A stretch of 64,000 bases of DNA from Lingula anatina (Eukaryota; Brachiopoda; Lingulata; Lingulida; Lingulidae), in NCBI RefSeq assembly GCF_001039355.2, contig NW_019773625.1:1240367-1304366 (forward strand), in the 5' to 3' direction. The first letter of the stretch is position 1. Each line of letters begins with the position of its first letter. Below the pieces are notes generated by a model. The model ran no database searches and was not told the DNA's origin. It saw nothing but the letters and a program-made list of their open reading frames with translations. A program made the translations under genes and the position numbers. Positions 13,101 through 25,700 of the stretch are shown in pieces.

Positions 13101-16100
13101 GTTGTCACTGATTCAGATGTTGACATTAATGTTGTTTCTGTCGTTGTTGTAGGTTCAGCTACTGTTGTGGATTCAGTCACCAAAGTTGTTGCAGGTTCAT
13201 TTGTTGTCATTGATTCAGTTGTTGACATTGTTGTTGTTTCTGTTGTTGTTGTCGGTTCAGTTACTGTTGTGGATTCAACAACGGAAGTTGTTGTGGGTTC
13301 ATTTTTTGTCACCAATTCAGGTGTTGAAGTTGGTGGTATTTCTGTTGTTGTTGTGGGTTCAGCTACTGTTGTGGGTTCGGTCACTGAAGTCGTTGCAGGT
13401 TCATTAGTTGTCACTGACTCAGTTGTTGCTGTTGTTGTTGTAGGTTTATCTTCTGTTGTGGATTCAGCCACTGAAGTCGTTGCAGGTTCATTTGTTGTCA
13501 CTGATTCAGTTGTTGACATTGTTGTTGTGGGTTCAGCTACTGTTGTGGATTCAGTCACTGAAGTCGTTGCAGGTTCATTTGTTGTCACTGATTCAGATGT
13601 TGACATTGTTGTTGTAGATACAGCTACTGTTGTGGATTCAGTCACTGAAGTTGTTTCCGGTTTATTTGTTGTCACTGACTCAGTTGTTGACATTGTTGTT
13701 GTTTCTGTTGTTGTTGTAGATTCAGCTACTGTTGTTGATTGGGTCACTGAAGTTGTTTCAGGTTCATTTGTTGTCACTGATTCTGTTGTTGACATTGTTG
13801 TTGATTCAGTCACTGATTTTGTTGTTGACATTGTTTTTGTTGTTTCTGTTGTTGTTGTGGGTTCAGCTACTGTTGTGGATTCAGTCACTGAAGTTATTGA
13901 GGGTTCATTTGATGTCACTGATTCAGTTGTTGACATTGTTGTTGTTTTTGTTATTGTTGTTGTTGTGGGTTCAGTTTCTGTTGTGGATTGGGTCACTGAA
14001 GTTGTTGCAGGTTCATCTGTTCTCACAGATTCAGTTGTTGACATTAATGTTGTTTCTGTTGTTGTTGTGGGTTCAGCTACTGTTGTGGATTCAGTCACTA
14101 AAGTTGTTGCCGGTCCATTTGTTGTCACTGATTCAGTTGTTGTTTCTGTTGTTGTTGGGGATTCAGGAGCTGTTGTGGATTCCGTCACTGAAGTTGTTGT
14201 AGGCTCAGTCACCGTTGTTACCACTCTTGTTGTTGCGGTCACAGTTGTAGGTCTTTCTGCAAGATGATGACATTAGCGTAGAGCATATGTAATAGAAAAC
14301 TGAACATGATGCGTTTGACAAGATTAAAAAAGGGGAAACCTTTAGCGTGTTCACGCGTGCAGCTTTTTTAATACATGCCACAAAAGACTACCTGCATGAG
14401 AACGCAGAAACAACGTTTCAACGACAATTTAATGATCCCATTTAGCACTCCAAAGCCCTGCCAGCGATTCTTCTTTAAAACCTTAGTTCAGATTTTATCG
14501 TTGATAAAGCAAAAACATGCCTTATTTAATGAAAATCTGTTATTTGGGGCTCATAGTTCATAAACATATAAACTAAAATGACGGCACGACATTGAAGCCC
14601 ATACACTTGAAGTCCATTACGCAAATTTGTGTGATAGAATCTTGTTCAGGGATGAAGTAATATCCCACACCGATTGCTATCTCACCTCAACATAGAAATG
14701 TGTTAAGTTGATGATAAACGCTTTGAGTTGCCTATGCTTATATATATATTGCAATGAAGAACATAAACGCCGATATTTTATATTCTCGAAGGAATTTTTA
14801 TTGTTTTTAAACCGGTAGATGCATTATTGAATAATCAGATGGAGGAAAAAATATTCATTTTCGGTACCTGGGTTATAATTAACCCTTACAGTAAGCTTAT
14901 CATTGGAATAACTATTGAACAGCTTGAGGTCCTCAGAGGGTGAGTGCAAAAACAAAACATTGGACTGTATAAATGAAATGTTATAGAGCATAGAAAACGA
15001 CTTACTGGGGGCCCGAATAAATTTGACGCATAATCATTTTAAATTTTACCTCTAGAGGGTGAGTGCAAAAAACCAACATTGGACTGTATAAATGAAATGT
15101 TATAGAGCACAGAAAACGGCTTACTGGGGGTCCGAATAAATTTATCACATGATCATTTTAAATTTTACCCCCAGAGGGTGAGTGCAAAAATCAAACATAG
15201 CAGTGTATACTGGTAAATCAAATATTATAGAGCATAGAAAACGGCTTATTGAGGATCCGAATAAACTGATCACATAATCATATTTGTTTTTTTACCTCCA
15301 CATGTTGCACAGCATCTCTCTTGTACTGTGGTCCCGTCAGAGAAAGTCCCTCTACACTGAGTTGATGGGTCGGTGATCGTAGCACAATATGAAAAGTGGT
15401 CCCCGTATTCGCATCCTGAAAAATAGATGGTTTGGTTGATTGTTTGTCTTGTTACACGACCGACTGGTTGATGGGTTGGTTAATTGATTCAATGAATCAC
15501 TTTTTCCTGCTTTCTGAGAGCATATAACAAAGAGCAGATAAATATACCAATTCACCGAAAATGTTCTAAACGCAGACAAAATTTAGACCCAATAGTAATA
15601 ATTTATTCTTTGAATATCATTTCAGAAATCTGAACCCCCCCCCCCCCAAAAAAAAAAAAAAAAATCTTACCAATCCATGTGGGATCGTATGCTTCTAGGC
15701 ACAATAGGCAACAAAGATTTCTGAAGTAGTCTGTGTAACATCCCCTTGTATCATTGTTTGACCTGTAAGTTTGGCAGGTCGCCTGACTGTTACTGTACAC
15801 CTGGCTTAAACTGTCCCCATGTGTGCAGTTGTCTGTAATATAAGAGGCCATTGCCAGAGACTATCGAACTAACTTTGGATCTAATCATCTCCAAGGGGAT
15901 TCTCACTTAATTGCTATTCACGTAAGTGGATTAGATGTCTGTCACACCAACTGAAGCTGATAGGGGGTAATTAACTATCGTTTAGCAGCTACAGTTGGCG
16001 TCCTAGATATCTAAGCCACTTAAGCTGAAACCAATTTAGCGAGAAACCGCGTGGAGATGGACCGATCCTGTTAGATCGATCTAGGGATGGGAACCCAGTC

Positions 16101-19100
16101 TGAATGGTAAAACCCCCTTTACACTGGACGGCGTCCTTTTTGCGTCCTTTCTGCGACCAAGAAACTTGGATCGCTGTGGTTGTAGAAAGGAAGCACAAGT
16201 ATCGCTTTGGTTGCAGAATAAATGATCAATGATCGGCCAGTTGTTGGAACGTAAAATATTTTTTCTTTTACTCACAAACGGGACCGTACTACGGGGACGC
16301 AGAAAGGACGCCGTCCAGCGTAAAGGGGGCATAAGGCTTTTTTAAGGTTTATCGACGTAGATTATATCTTTCTAAATATATATATGTACCTACTGTAAAG
16401 ATATTTTTAATTATTTTTGTCCAAAGTCGATCCATGTATAAGAGGTAAAAGCAAACTGAACTTACCTCTACCGCTAGGGGAGCTGCTGTTATACGTGCAC
16501 ACACCTTCAATACACCACTATGAAAACAGAAAGGAAGGGACAGATATTCATAATTATATATATACAATTTTGAAAAAATATCAGTTGTACGAAGTGGCTT
16601 GAGGTATTTATTTTTCGCTGTCTGCCACATTCACTTTTGTCTTCTCACCTATGTAACTACTCTATACCCAAACGCTTACTCAAATGTTTTATGGGTCTTT
16701 TAGTTATGAAAGTAGAAAATTTAGACATTTCTCATGCTAATGTTTTTTTTTTTTTTTTTTTTTCAGCAAGAATGACGGGAATTTACTCCTAACCAATACA
16801 CAAAATGAATAAAAGGATAAGATACTGTTGTGGATTCAGTCACTAAAGTTGTTGCCGGTGTCATGTACCAGAATATGACAGCGAGTCCGCTTCCCATTCA
16901 TATGTACAGATGAGCCTCGCCATAAAATTTGACCCACTTAGGTCAAACTAACCCCAACCATTATAACTATGTGGAGGGCGGACTTTCAGTCACACGGACC
17001 CTCAGTTTCGTGAAACCGGTTCATTTGTTGTCACTGATTCAATTGCTGGGCTTTGTGGGTATTTCTGTTATCTTCTTGGGTTCAGATCCTGTGTTGGATT
17101 CATTATCTGATATTGTTGCGGGTTCATTTGATGTCACTGTCAGTTGTTGTCGTTGTTGTTGTTTCTGTTTTTGCCAGCAATATTTTTGTGACAACCTTAA
17201 TTTTTACCTTATTGTCACCACACTGTGTGCCCCGTGCCGCTCTCAGTCCCGAAGGCTGGCTACACGATGCCTCGTTTGGGTTATAACAAAACATCCGCAC
17301 ACAGATGTTTGCGTCGGCTGTCGCGCCCTTGATGAAAAATGACAATTACATTTATTATTATTTTTATCTGCTTACTTTTACCAGTAGTCACGTCTCCCGG
17401 TGACAATGGTTAAGTTTTAACAGCCGACTTTTTCTACAACTACATTTGGCTTATAGTAAAGGTGCTAAACTGCAAGTAACTGATATATCGGATGCATATG
17501 CTGTTTATAACAGATCATAAATTCTTGCATTTCCAATGTGTTTCTGAGTTGAATTTACGTTCTTTATGTGCGTGCACAGGGGCGGATTTAGGCCGTCTTC
17601 TGGGTCTTCCGGAAGACGGTCAGATTTACATTGACGGGTATCTAATTTTTTCTGTTGGAAGACGGTCAAAAATGGAGGATGGATCAACAAAGATGATTTG
17701 GAAGACTGTCAGAAAATATTTCTGAATCCGCCCCTGCGTGCATACATGTAGTTTCCATCCAATCTACCACTTTTACAAAAAGCCACGAGGAACATCATGC
17801 TTTGAAGTGTAAACCAGCGCCATTTTTACTTTAAAAACAAAACGAAGATAAGCAATACGACATTAATTATACTCTTTCTACGTTTACTGCTGCAATACAC
17901 TTGCTGATTGACTATGAACTAAATATTTTTGTAACATTTTAGCAATACTTAAATTAATGCCATCAATACTGCTCTCCATCACCTATCATTACCACTAGTA
18001 CTTTCACTTTCACTCCAGCGAGCATCCAAATATATTGTCTCACCACACACTAAAAGTTTTAGCAGTTTCGACCAGCCACTTTCACTTTCATTTTCAGCAA
18101 GTAGCCGTTACTATTGTCTCACCCCACAGTAATAGGAAAGCGGGCCGTATATCTGCCTGCACTGCTCGTGTGGGGGATACCTTTGTCCCGGTGGCAGGTT
18201 CATGTACGCATCCCACTCACTGTCGTTGAAATGAACTGCCGCGTTGAGAAGACAGTTTATGTTGTTGCTGACAATAAATAATAATAATAATGATAATAAT
18301 AATATAAAGACTTAAACCCACTTATGTTCAATAGATTTTTAAAATATTTTTTATTCCCAATTTATTTTAATTTATTTTTCTAAAACTTATTCTAAATATG
18401 TTATTAATATTGTACATGTATAAAATCAATTTATAAATAAATAAATAAATGTTGTTTAAAAGCTAGACTGGAAATCCCTTCTCACGGGGAACAGATGAAT
18501 CCTCTTTTCAAACGTTACTAATAACTAAGTGTAGATATTCCTGGTCATGTTATCCCATCTTGTAAAGATCTTAACCCCACAGGGAAATAAGGTGCTCAAC
18601 TTGAAACTTCCCCTGAGCCCATTCAGTGTGTACAGACAACTTCGAAAAGTGGGACATCTTAAATGTTTGGGCCCTAAATCATTTATTTGCCAACAAAACC
18701 TACACAAATCATACATTTTTTGAAAGAAAATACATGTACCTGTACTCCAGGCCAAATGAAAATGACCTCAGCTGTGTTTAATGGGGAAGGGGTTTTTACC
18801 TGTTCAGATAATTGATACGTCTTCTGAAGTATTCAATGGAACAACTGGAGAAGTAGTAAGGGTTTAGGTGGGTGAGGGCTGATGTTGCACCGACAGATGG
18901 CGCCATAATAAACTGATCTGAAGCAGGACAGGAGTCACCCGTACCGTCTATTGTCCCGTCATGCCATGCGCCAAGACTGAAACCGATAATCACGAACTCG
19001 ATCACTTGAATAAGGGTTATGAAAGACGCTGTCACTGTTTCAAAAACACACACATGCGTACACGAACGCATGCACATCCACAAACGCACAAAAAAAGCAC

Positions 19101-19721
19101 ATAGCCCATACAATTTTGGTCAAGAGATATAACTCAACGTGCTGTTATTATTTTCTTAACTTTTACTTCTGAAAGACGTTATAGGCAATAAATAAATAAA
19201 GAAACAATTGAACAACTTGGCGATTTATAAATTATATACCGGTAGGCATAACCAATTCTTACTTGTGTCCTAACTCGTGAGCACACACTGTAATGCTTTT
19301 AAACCCTCCAAAATCCTCATTTATGGAATGTTTATTAGACCCACAGATGCCGTTTAAATGTGCAGTACCTAAAAAAAAACAAAACAAAAGAAGAAATTTA
19401 ATGGCAACACGTAGGTTTCATCTTAGTTATTGTTGCTAACACGCAGCAAAACAAACACTTCGCTTTTACCCATTGTCTGAGCGAAATAGAGAAATAATTG
19501 ACTGCATATTCTCAGATATGTCTCCGACTTATTCTGCACTCATTTCTGTGAGAATTTTAGCCCGGAAGTGACGTCACCACTTTAGCGGCATGTAGTGGAG
19601 AGTATTTCTAAATAAAGTACTTACCGGCCACCGCTGTGTTTCGGGTGCCGTCAGACCTGTAGTTGCGCCAAAGTTCGTATCTACAAAATAAAACGTACAG
19701 CACTTATTGCGACAACATTAA

Positions 19722-19765
<44 letters not shown>

Positions 19766-22700
19766 GTTCAAAAGTTATACACTGAAATTACGTATTGTTC
19801 AAAATACATCAATATTGGTATGGCGATTTTGTCGAAAATGTTCAAATATCTATGCGTTATTTAGGCAGATCAGATCATGCATCCTTAGGCGTGTCAATGT
19901 AAAAAGAGAATCACAAAAAAGGTTCTACAGGAAAATTATGATACTTAAACGGAAAATTAAAAATAGACAAAAATGAATAAACAAATAATAAAGCGAAGAT
20001 GATCATGAAAATTATACTGATCATGCAGATGATCTTGAAAATTATACTGAAACATCATTAATAAATACCCGGTAAACAACATCCCGTGGTCGTGGTTGGG
20101 TACTTCATTCGCGCTCTCTCTCGCATTAAGCCATGTCGTAAAAGCGTTCAAACCATCTAGAGAGTTCAGTTGGCTGTCTTTTATTGTCTCTATGAAAGAT
20201 GCCGACGTTGCATCCTAAAAAGACAATATTTATCAAATATTTTAACTCGCTGGATAGTAAAAGAAATACAAAAAATATTTGGAAAGAAAAAGTAATATGT
20301 TAAAATGAGCTACAGCGTACAAAACTTTGCTTCACAATTATATTATTAAGCAGTTATATGACGTCATTTCAATGCTTGACGACCACATGACGTCATGAAC
20401 GTGCACTTTCCTTCAAATAGCGAAACTTGTGCCCAACCAAAAATGTTACAATGCCATGACAGCGATCATACAAGAAGTGCATTTTAAAAGCAAATTAAAA
20501 AGGCGAACCCTCATTCATTTATTTGAGCGTGGTAATGCTGCCCGTGCCTTACCTTCAGTATGACGTATCCAACGAGTCTGACATAAATCGAAAACTCAGA
20601 GTCGTCTATATTTCCGTATCGAATATCAATCTAAAAAAGTACAAATTAAAAAAAAATGAGGTAGAATAAACACTTTTTATCGAGGAAAATTAGTTTAATA
20701 AGGCTAGACAATTAAGTAAATTAATGAATGGTAAATAGCTTGTCATGAAAAGACTGAACAAAAACGACACAAAACACACCTTACCCCGTTTGCTATATGA
20801 GCAAAATAATAGCGAATGTCTTCAATGGCTTTCTGTGCCTTCTCTTGTTCGGTACTACCAGTGCTGGTCGTGTAGTACCTTAAATTATACAATACAATGC
20901 ACTACAATACAATACAATACAATACAATACAATGCAATACAGTATAATTTACAGCACCTATGTGTATAATACATGCGTACGGTGTTACTTTATGTCTGGT
21001 GGCCTGTTTTGCTAGAAGTCGTTTGTTTTCCGGATTACTACTATTTCTTCCAATCGTAAAAGCAGATATTCAGTTATAATTACGGAGGTCAATTTCGCAA
21101 TTTTGTACTCAAAACATTTGAAGAATGATCAACTGGTAATAAATAAAGTTGACAAAACTAATAAGGATATTGCCGGAAAAAAATTACTGTCAAGAGATAT
21201 TTTTTAAACTTCACAGTGAAAAAACATGTAATTTAAAAATCAAATAGCATGTGCATGATATAAAAAACTGAGACGGAAAGGGCACATATACAAATCACTG
21301 AATTTCAATTAATTTACAAATATTAATATTGAACAGAACAAATACCGTGAATAGATTGCATAGTCAATAACCTCCAGCAATTCGATGCCGAGGTTTTGCG
21401 TTGCTCGTTTGTGTCTGGTAACAGCTTTGGAATCGAAAAGGGGTTGTTGGTTTGCTAAATTCCTTTCAAAGATCGCTGAAAAACAAAGAGCAAATAAAAA
21501 ACTTCTTTGATTTTACTAAACTGGAAAAGAAAGTACAAACAATCATCAGCTTATAATTTAGTTTTGTAGGGGGTTATAGGCCTAAGTGAGTTTTGCACGT
21601 AAAAGCTGATGTGATAGCTACATTTTTGTTCTGACCCCGACATTCCCCCCCCCCCCCCCTCCGAAAAAAAAAAATGAAAAAAGTATACGAAAATACCACC
21701 GATTCTCATCTGGCCAATAGTAGAAATGCATGAATGTATTTCATAGACACACTTTTCTTTGTGCTAGCATGAATTAGGTAGAACAACATGCACATGTAGG
21801 CTACACTGTAACTTTGTACAAGTGACTAGGTAGGGGAGAGCGGGGTTGGTTGGAACAGTTTTCACCTTTTTTGCGATATCTCAGCAGTCAAAGCTTTGGG
21901 CACAAAAATAAAAAATCTGATAGGGGAAAATTATATGCCGCACTCATCTATGAAATAAAACATCAAGTAGGTCTTTTTATTTTAGAGTAATAAATGCTCA
22001 AAGTTGCCTCCTAAAACGTTCCATCTCACCCCACCCGCGGGGTAAGTTGGAACAGGCAGTGGGGTGAGTTGGAACAAGAGGGCGAGTTGGAACGCTTGCA
22101 TATAAATTCAAAGTATAATTCATTTTAAGAGTAGGTTTATCTATATTAATTTCCCAACAAGTGCGTGTTACTTTGTATTCGTATCTCCATAGTTTGTAAG
22201 CATTTTTTACGTTTACAATTTGCTTTCAAATAGTCTTTTCGATGTATAAACCATATCCAGTTACACGTCATTTCATAATGATAACAAAAGTGGTGTAGTT
22301 TAAGAGAAAAGAAATTGAACTCACATAACTCAACCTATCAACAACAGTTTGTTAGACCTACAAATGAAAACTGTATCTCTTTCAACTCAACAACTCAGAA
22401 TCAAAATCGCAGTNNNNNNNNNNNNNNNNNNNNNNNNNNNNNNNNNNNNNNNNNNNNNNNNNNNNNNNNNNNNNNNNNNNNNNNNNNNNNNNNNNNNNNN
22501 NNNNNNNNNNNNNNNNNNNNNNNNNNNNNNNNNNNNNNNNNNNNNNNNNNNNNNNNNNNNNNNNNNNNNNNNNNNNNNNNNNNNNNNNNNNNTAGGGGAG
22601 AGCGGGGTTGGTTGGAACAGTTTTCACCTTTTTTGCGATATCTCAGCAGTCAAAGCTTTGGGGACAAAAATAAAAAATCTGATAGGGGAAAATTATATGC

Positions 22701-25700
22701 CGCACTCATCTATGAAATAAAACATCAAGTAGGTCTTTTTATTTTAGAGTAATAAATGCTCAAAGTTGCCTCCTAAAACGTTCCATCTCACCCCACCCGC
22801 GGGGTAAGTTGGAACAGGCAGTGGGGTGAGTTGGAACAAGAGGGCGAGTTGGAACGCTTGCATATAAATTCAAAGTATAATTCATTTTAAGAGTAGGTTT
22901 ATCTATATTAATTTCCCAACAAGTGCGTGTTACTTTGTATTCGTATCTCCATAGTTTGTAAGCATTTTTTACGTTTACAATTTGCTTTCAAATAGTCTTT
23001 TCGATGTATAAACCATATCCAGTTACACGTCATTTCATAATGATAACAAAAGTGGTGTAGTTTAAGAGAAAAGAAATTGAACTCACATAACTCAACCTAT
23101 CAACAACAGTTTGTTAGACCTACAAATGAAAACTGTATCTCTTTCAACTCAACAACTCAGAATCAAAATCGCAGTTCTGACATATGTACACTTGGTCAAC
23201 CTTAGTACAGTCTTCATGTGACAACTTCAGACAAACAATGCATTTAACCCATTTTTCTTTTGGTCGGCTGTTAATGAACGGCACCCCACAAACCAGAGAT
23301 GGCCACTCTTCTTCTGACTCAGAATCGTTGGTCATCTTTAATTTCCTTTTTCTTGATTTTCTCTATCGACTAGAAATCTTTAACTGTTTTTTTTTTATTT
23401 TTGTTGCGCTTGTCCTTTTCAATTTTGTTGGGCTTGGCCTTTTCTTTTTCGAGTAGCTCATTTTCAGGTGTGTCAGTTAGTACTGCACTGCATCGTTATC
23501 TTCTTTTAATCTTTGGACTGCGACGGTGAGCCTTTGGAACCGGTCTAATTATTGCTGGACTTGAGCTGTTTTGGGGTTTTCTTAAGTGCGCTTTAGACCC
23601 CGTTTCCAGAGATTAGATCGATCTACTTTAGATCGACCTAACTCCCTGGGGGTTCACGCTAAATAGCTGTCAGCCGAGCGGACACCAAAGTTAATTACCC
23701 CCTTACAGCTTGTAGTAGGCGGGACGGACATTTAAGCCGGATTATCTGACAGTAATCTAGTGACAGTAATCTAGATCGATCTAAAAGCTCTGGGAATACA
23801 GCCTTAGTGTGCTGTAGCACCTCTTCCGGTGAGGGCAGCTGAGATTTCAGCTGAATCTATGCCTAAGTTACGAGGTGAATGTTTGTCTTTTCTGGCGGAT
23901 TTTGTGCCCTCGTTCACTAAACATTAACAGCAACCCCCAACCCATTACACAAAGCATCTAAAACAATATCGGCAGAATTGGTGTTGTATTGTTTATCCAT
24001 CACATAGGCTCTCAGCTAGAATATTTTCATTTTGCCGCGAAAAGCAGAGTAATAATCGACATTTCCTTCCACATCTAAAAGCAATTTATCGCAAAAAGCA
24101 ACAGTGGGCATGCAGACAAATTTCGACCAAACAGCTAGCAACTGTATTTAACAAGCAGTGACCATCCCCCCTTGTATCTTCTACACGCATGTACATTCCG
24201 GCATCTTGGAGATGTTCTATCAGCTAGATTTTGTCTCCAGTAGGAGTTGTACTGGGTTACTACGTTACTACTCTCTTCAAAGTTGAAATTAAAACATTTA
24301 GAGAGGTTTAAAAAAATGAAAAACACCGTGCGGGGTGGGTTGGAACACCCCTGACAGTGTTCCAACTGGCCCCATGTCAAATGTTCCGACCAGCCCCCAT
24401 GACGTCATGGCCTACTTATGACACTGTATTTCTTTAACACGTGGGAAGTGATTAAAAAAAACAACAGCTTTTTGAACATTAAGGTGGTCCTAAACGCTTT
24501 GCACAATTTCAGTGATATAATCCTTATACTTTAGTTTACAGCACGATGAATGTCAAAAATATGAAAACTTACTTCGAGTAGCGAAAATAAGTTTTTTTCG
24601 CATAAAACTTTTACTGCATTTTCGAAACTTCCACAAGTTTACCGGATGAATGACCATGCCACGTGACATTTTTATGCTGAAGGAGCACATGATCGGTCTT
24701 GTGATTTAAGAAATAAAGCCAATGTTCCAACTTACCCGCGTTCCAACCCACCCCGCTCTCCCCTACTCCAAATACTTTTACCATCATTCTGAAAGGCGTA
24801 AGGGTCGATGGATTTCAGCATGTGCATGACGTGCCACGTTCCGCTGTCTTCAGTGTCGTCTGCATTTCTTCTCTTTCTGCGGACCTGCTCCTCGGTGGCT
24901 GGTCCAATCACAAACTCAGAGCCGTCTATGGTAAAGTGTCCTTCCTGGGACATACATGTATATTGAGTAATTGTCAAAAAATTCCTTTAGTCGAAACAAT
25001 ACCACCACACTGGGCGGCGATGCAACAAATAATTATTAAAAATATAAAAAGAGACTACATATTTGAGGGAGAAAGGGGTTGTACTTACCAAAATCCTTTC
25101 AAATCCGCCATCCGCTGCTGATCTCTTGGTGACAGACATAGCCGCCAAATATTTACCATCTTGGTAAAATTGAGTATCCTAATATTTGAAAATAAGCAAA
25201 GGTTTTGATCAAACACGTTTCAAGCTGCCCATATTTCGGGGCCATTATGTTGGTCTTCCGATGTATCAAGCCAACAAAGTTACCTTGGAAAGAAAGCACA
25301 TGTAATGAAAACTACTCATGAATTACTGAATTATCAGCATGCAAAGATAACATACATGTATTTCAGTTAACTACTTTTCAAAACTGCTAAAACTTCACAC
25401 TAAGAAATACAAGACATGGTAAATATTTTAGAAATCAAAAAAGAAAGCGGCGTTTTGATATACTGAAGAACAATCTACACCGCTGATGAAATTAGTTTAT
25501 TTGCTGAAAATGGTAACAGTAGCACACGGGAAAAGACACTTTAAAAATATTGGGAGAATTCCCATGCTATATCGGACTACGTGAGTCGGTCCAACTCTGC
25601 GGCGGGCTCTCGCCTAGTGCAATCAGCTTAACTGTATAACACGCTTCCTCGAGCAGCTAGGGGGTTATTAACAGCAATTAACATGAGAGTTAATTACCCT

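Larger units (their letters stand above)
21833..24763 (-). mobile_element. Pogo-like DNA transposon remnant in gene 1 intron 4
   Basis: Terminal inverted repeats ggggagagcggggttggttg (21833) and the matching ccaacccaccccgctctccc (ending 24763) are flanked by TA on each side, as in the Tc1/mariner/pogo superfamily. The 583 bases from 21831 recur from 22593 with one difference noticed, either side of a 179-base gap. A minus-strand PHD-like coding remnant lies inside. The right end is only about 18 bases from the gene 1 exon 4 donor. Confidence 0.8.

Noticed and set aside
11790-14267. 825-codon open frame on the plus strand, rich in Val/Ser/Asp
   Set aside because: It is the antisense of the Thr/Ser mucin exon; Thr codons read backwards give few stops. 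No splice or start evidence.
16466-16517. Reading of this short exon in another frame (SGVLKVCAR...)
   Set aside because: The frame WCIEGVCTYN fits both neighbouring phases and the ADAM cysteine-rich pattern.
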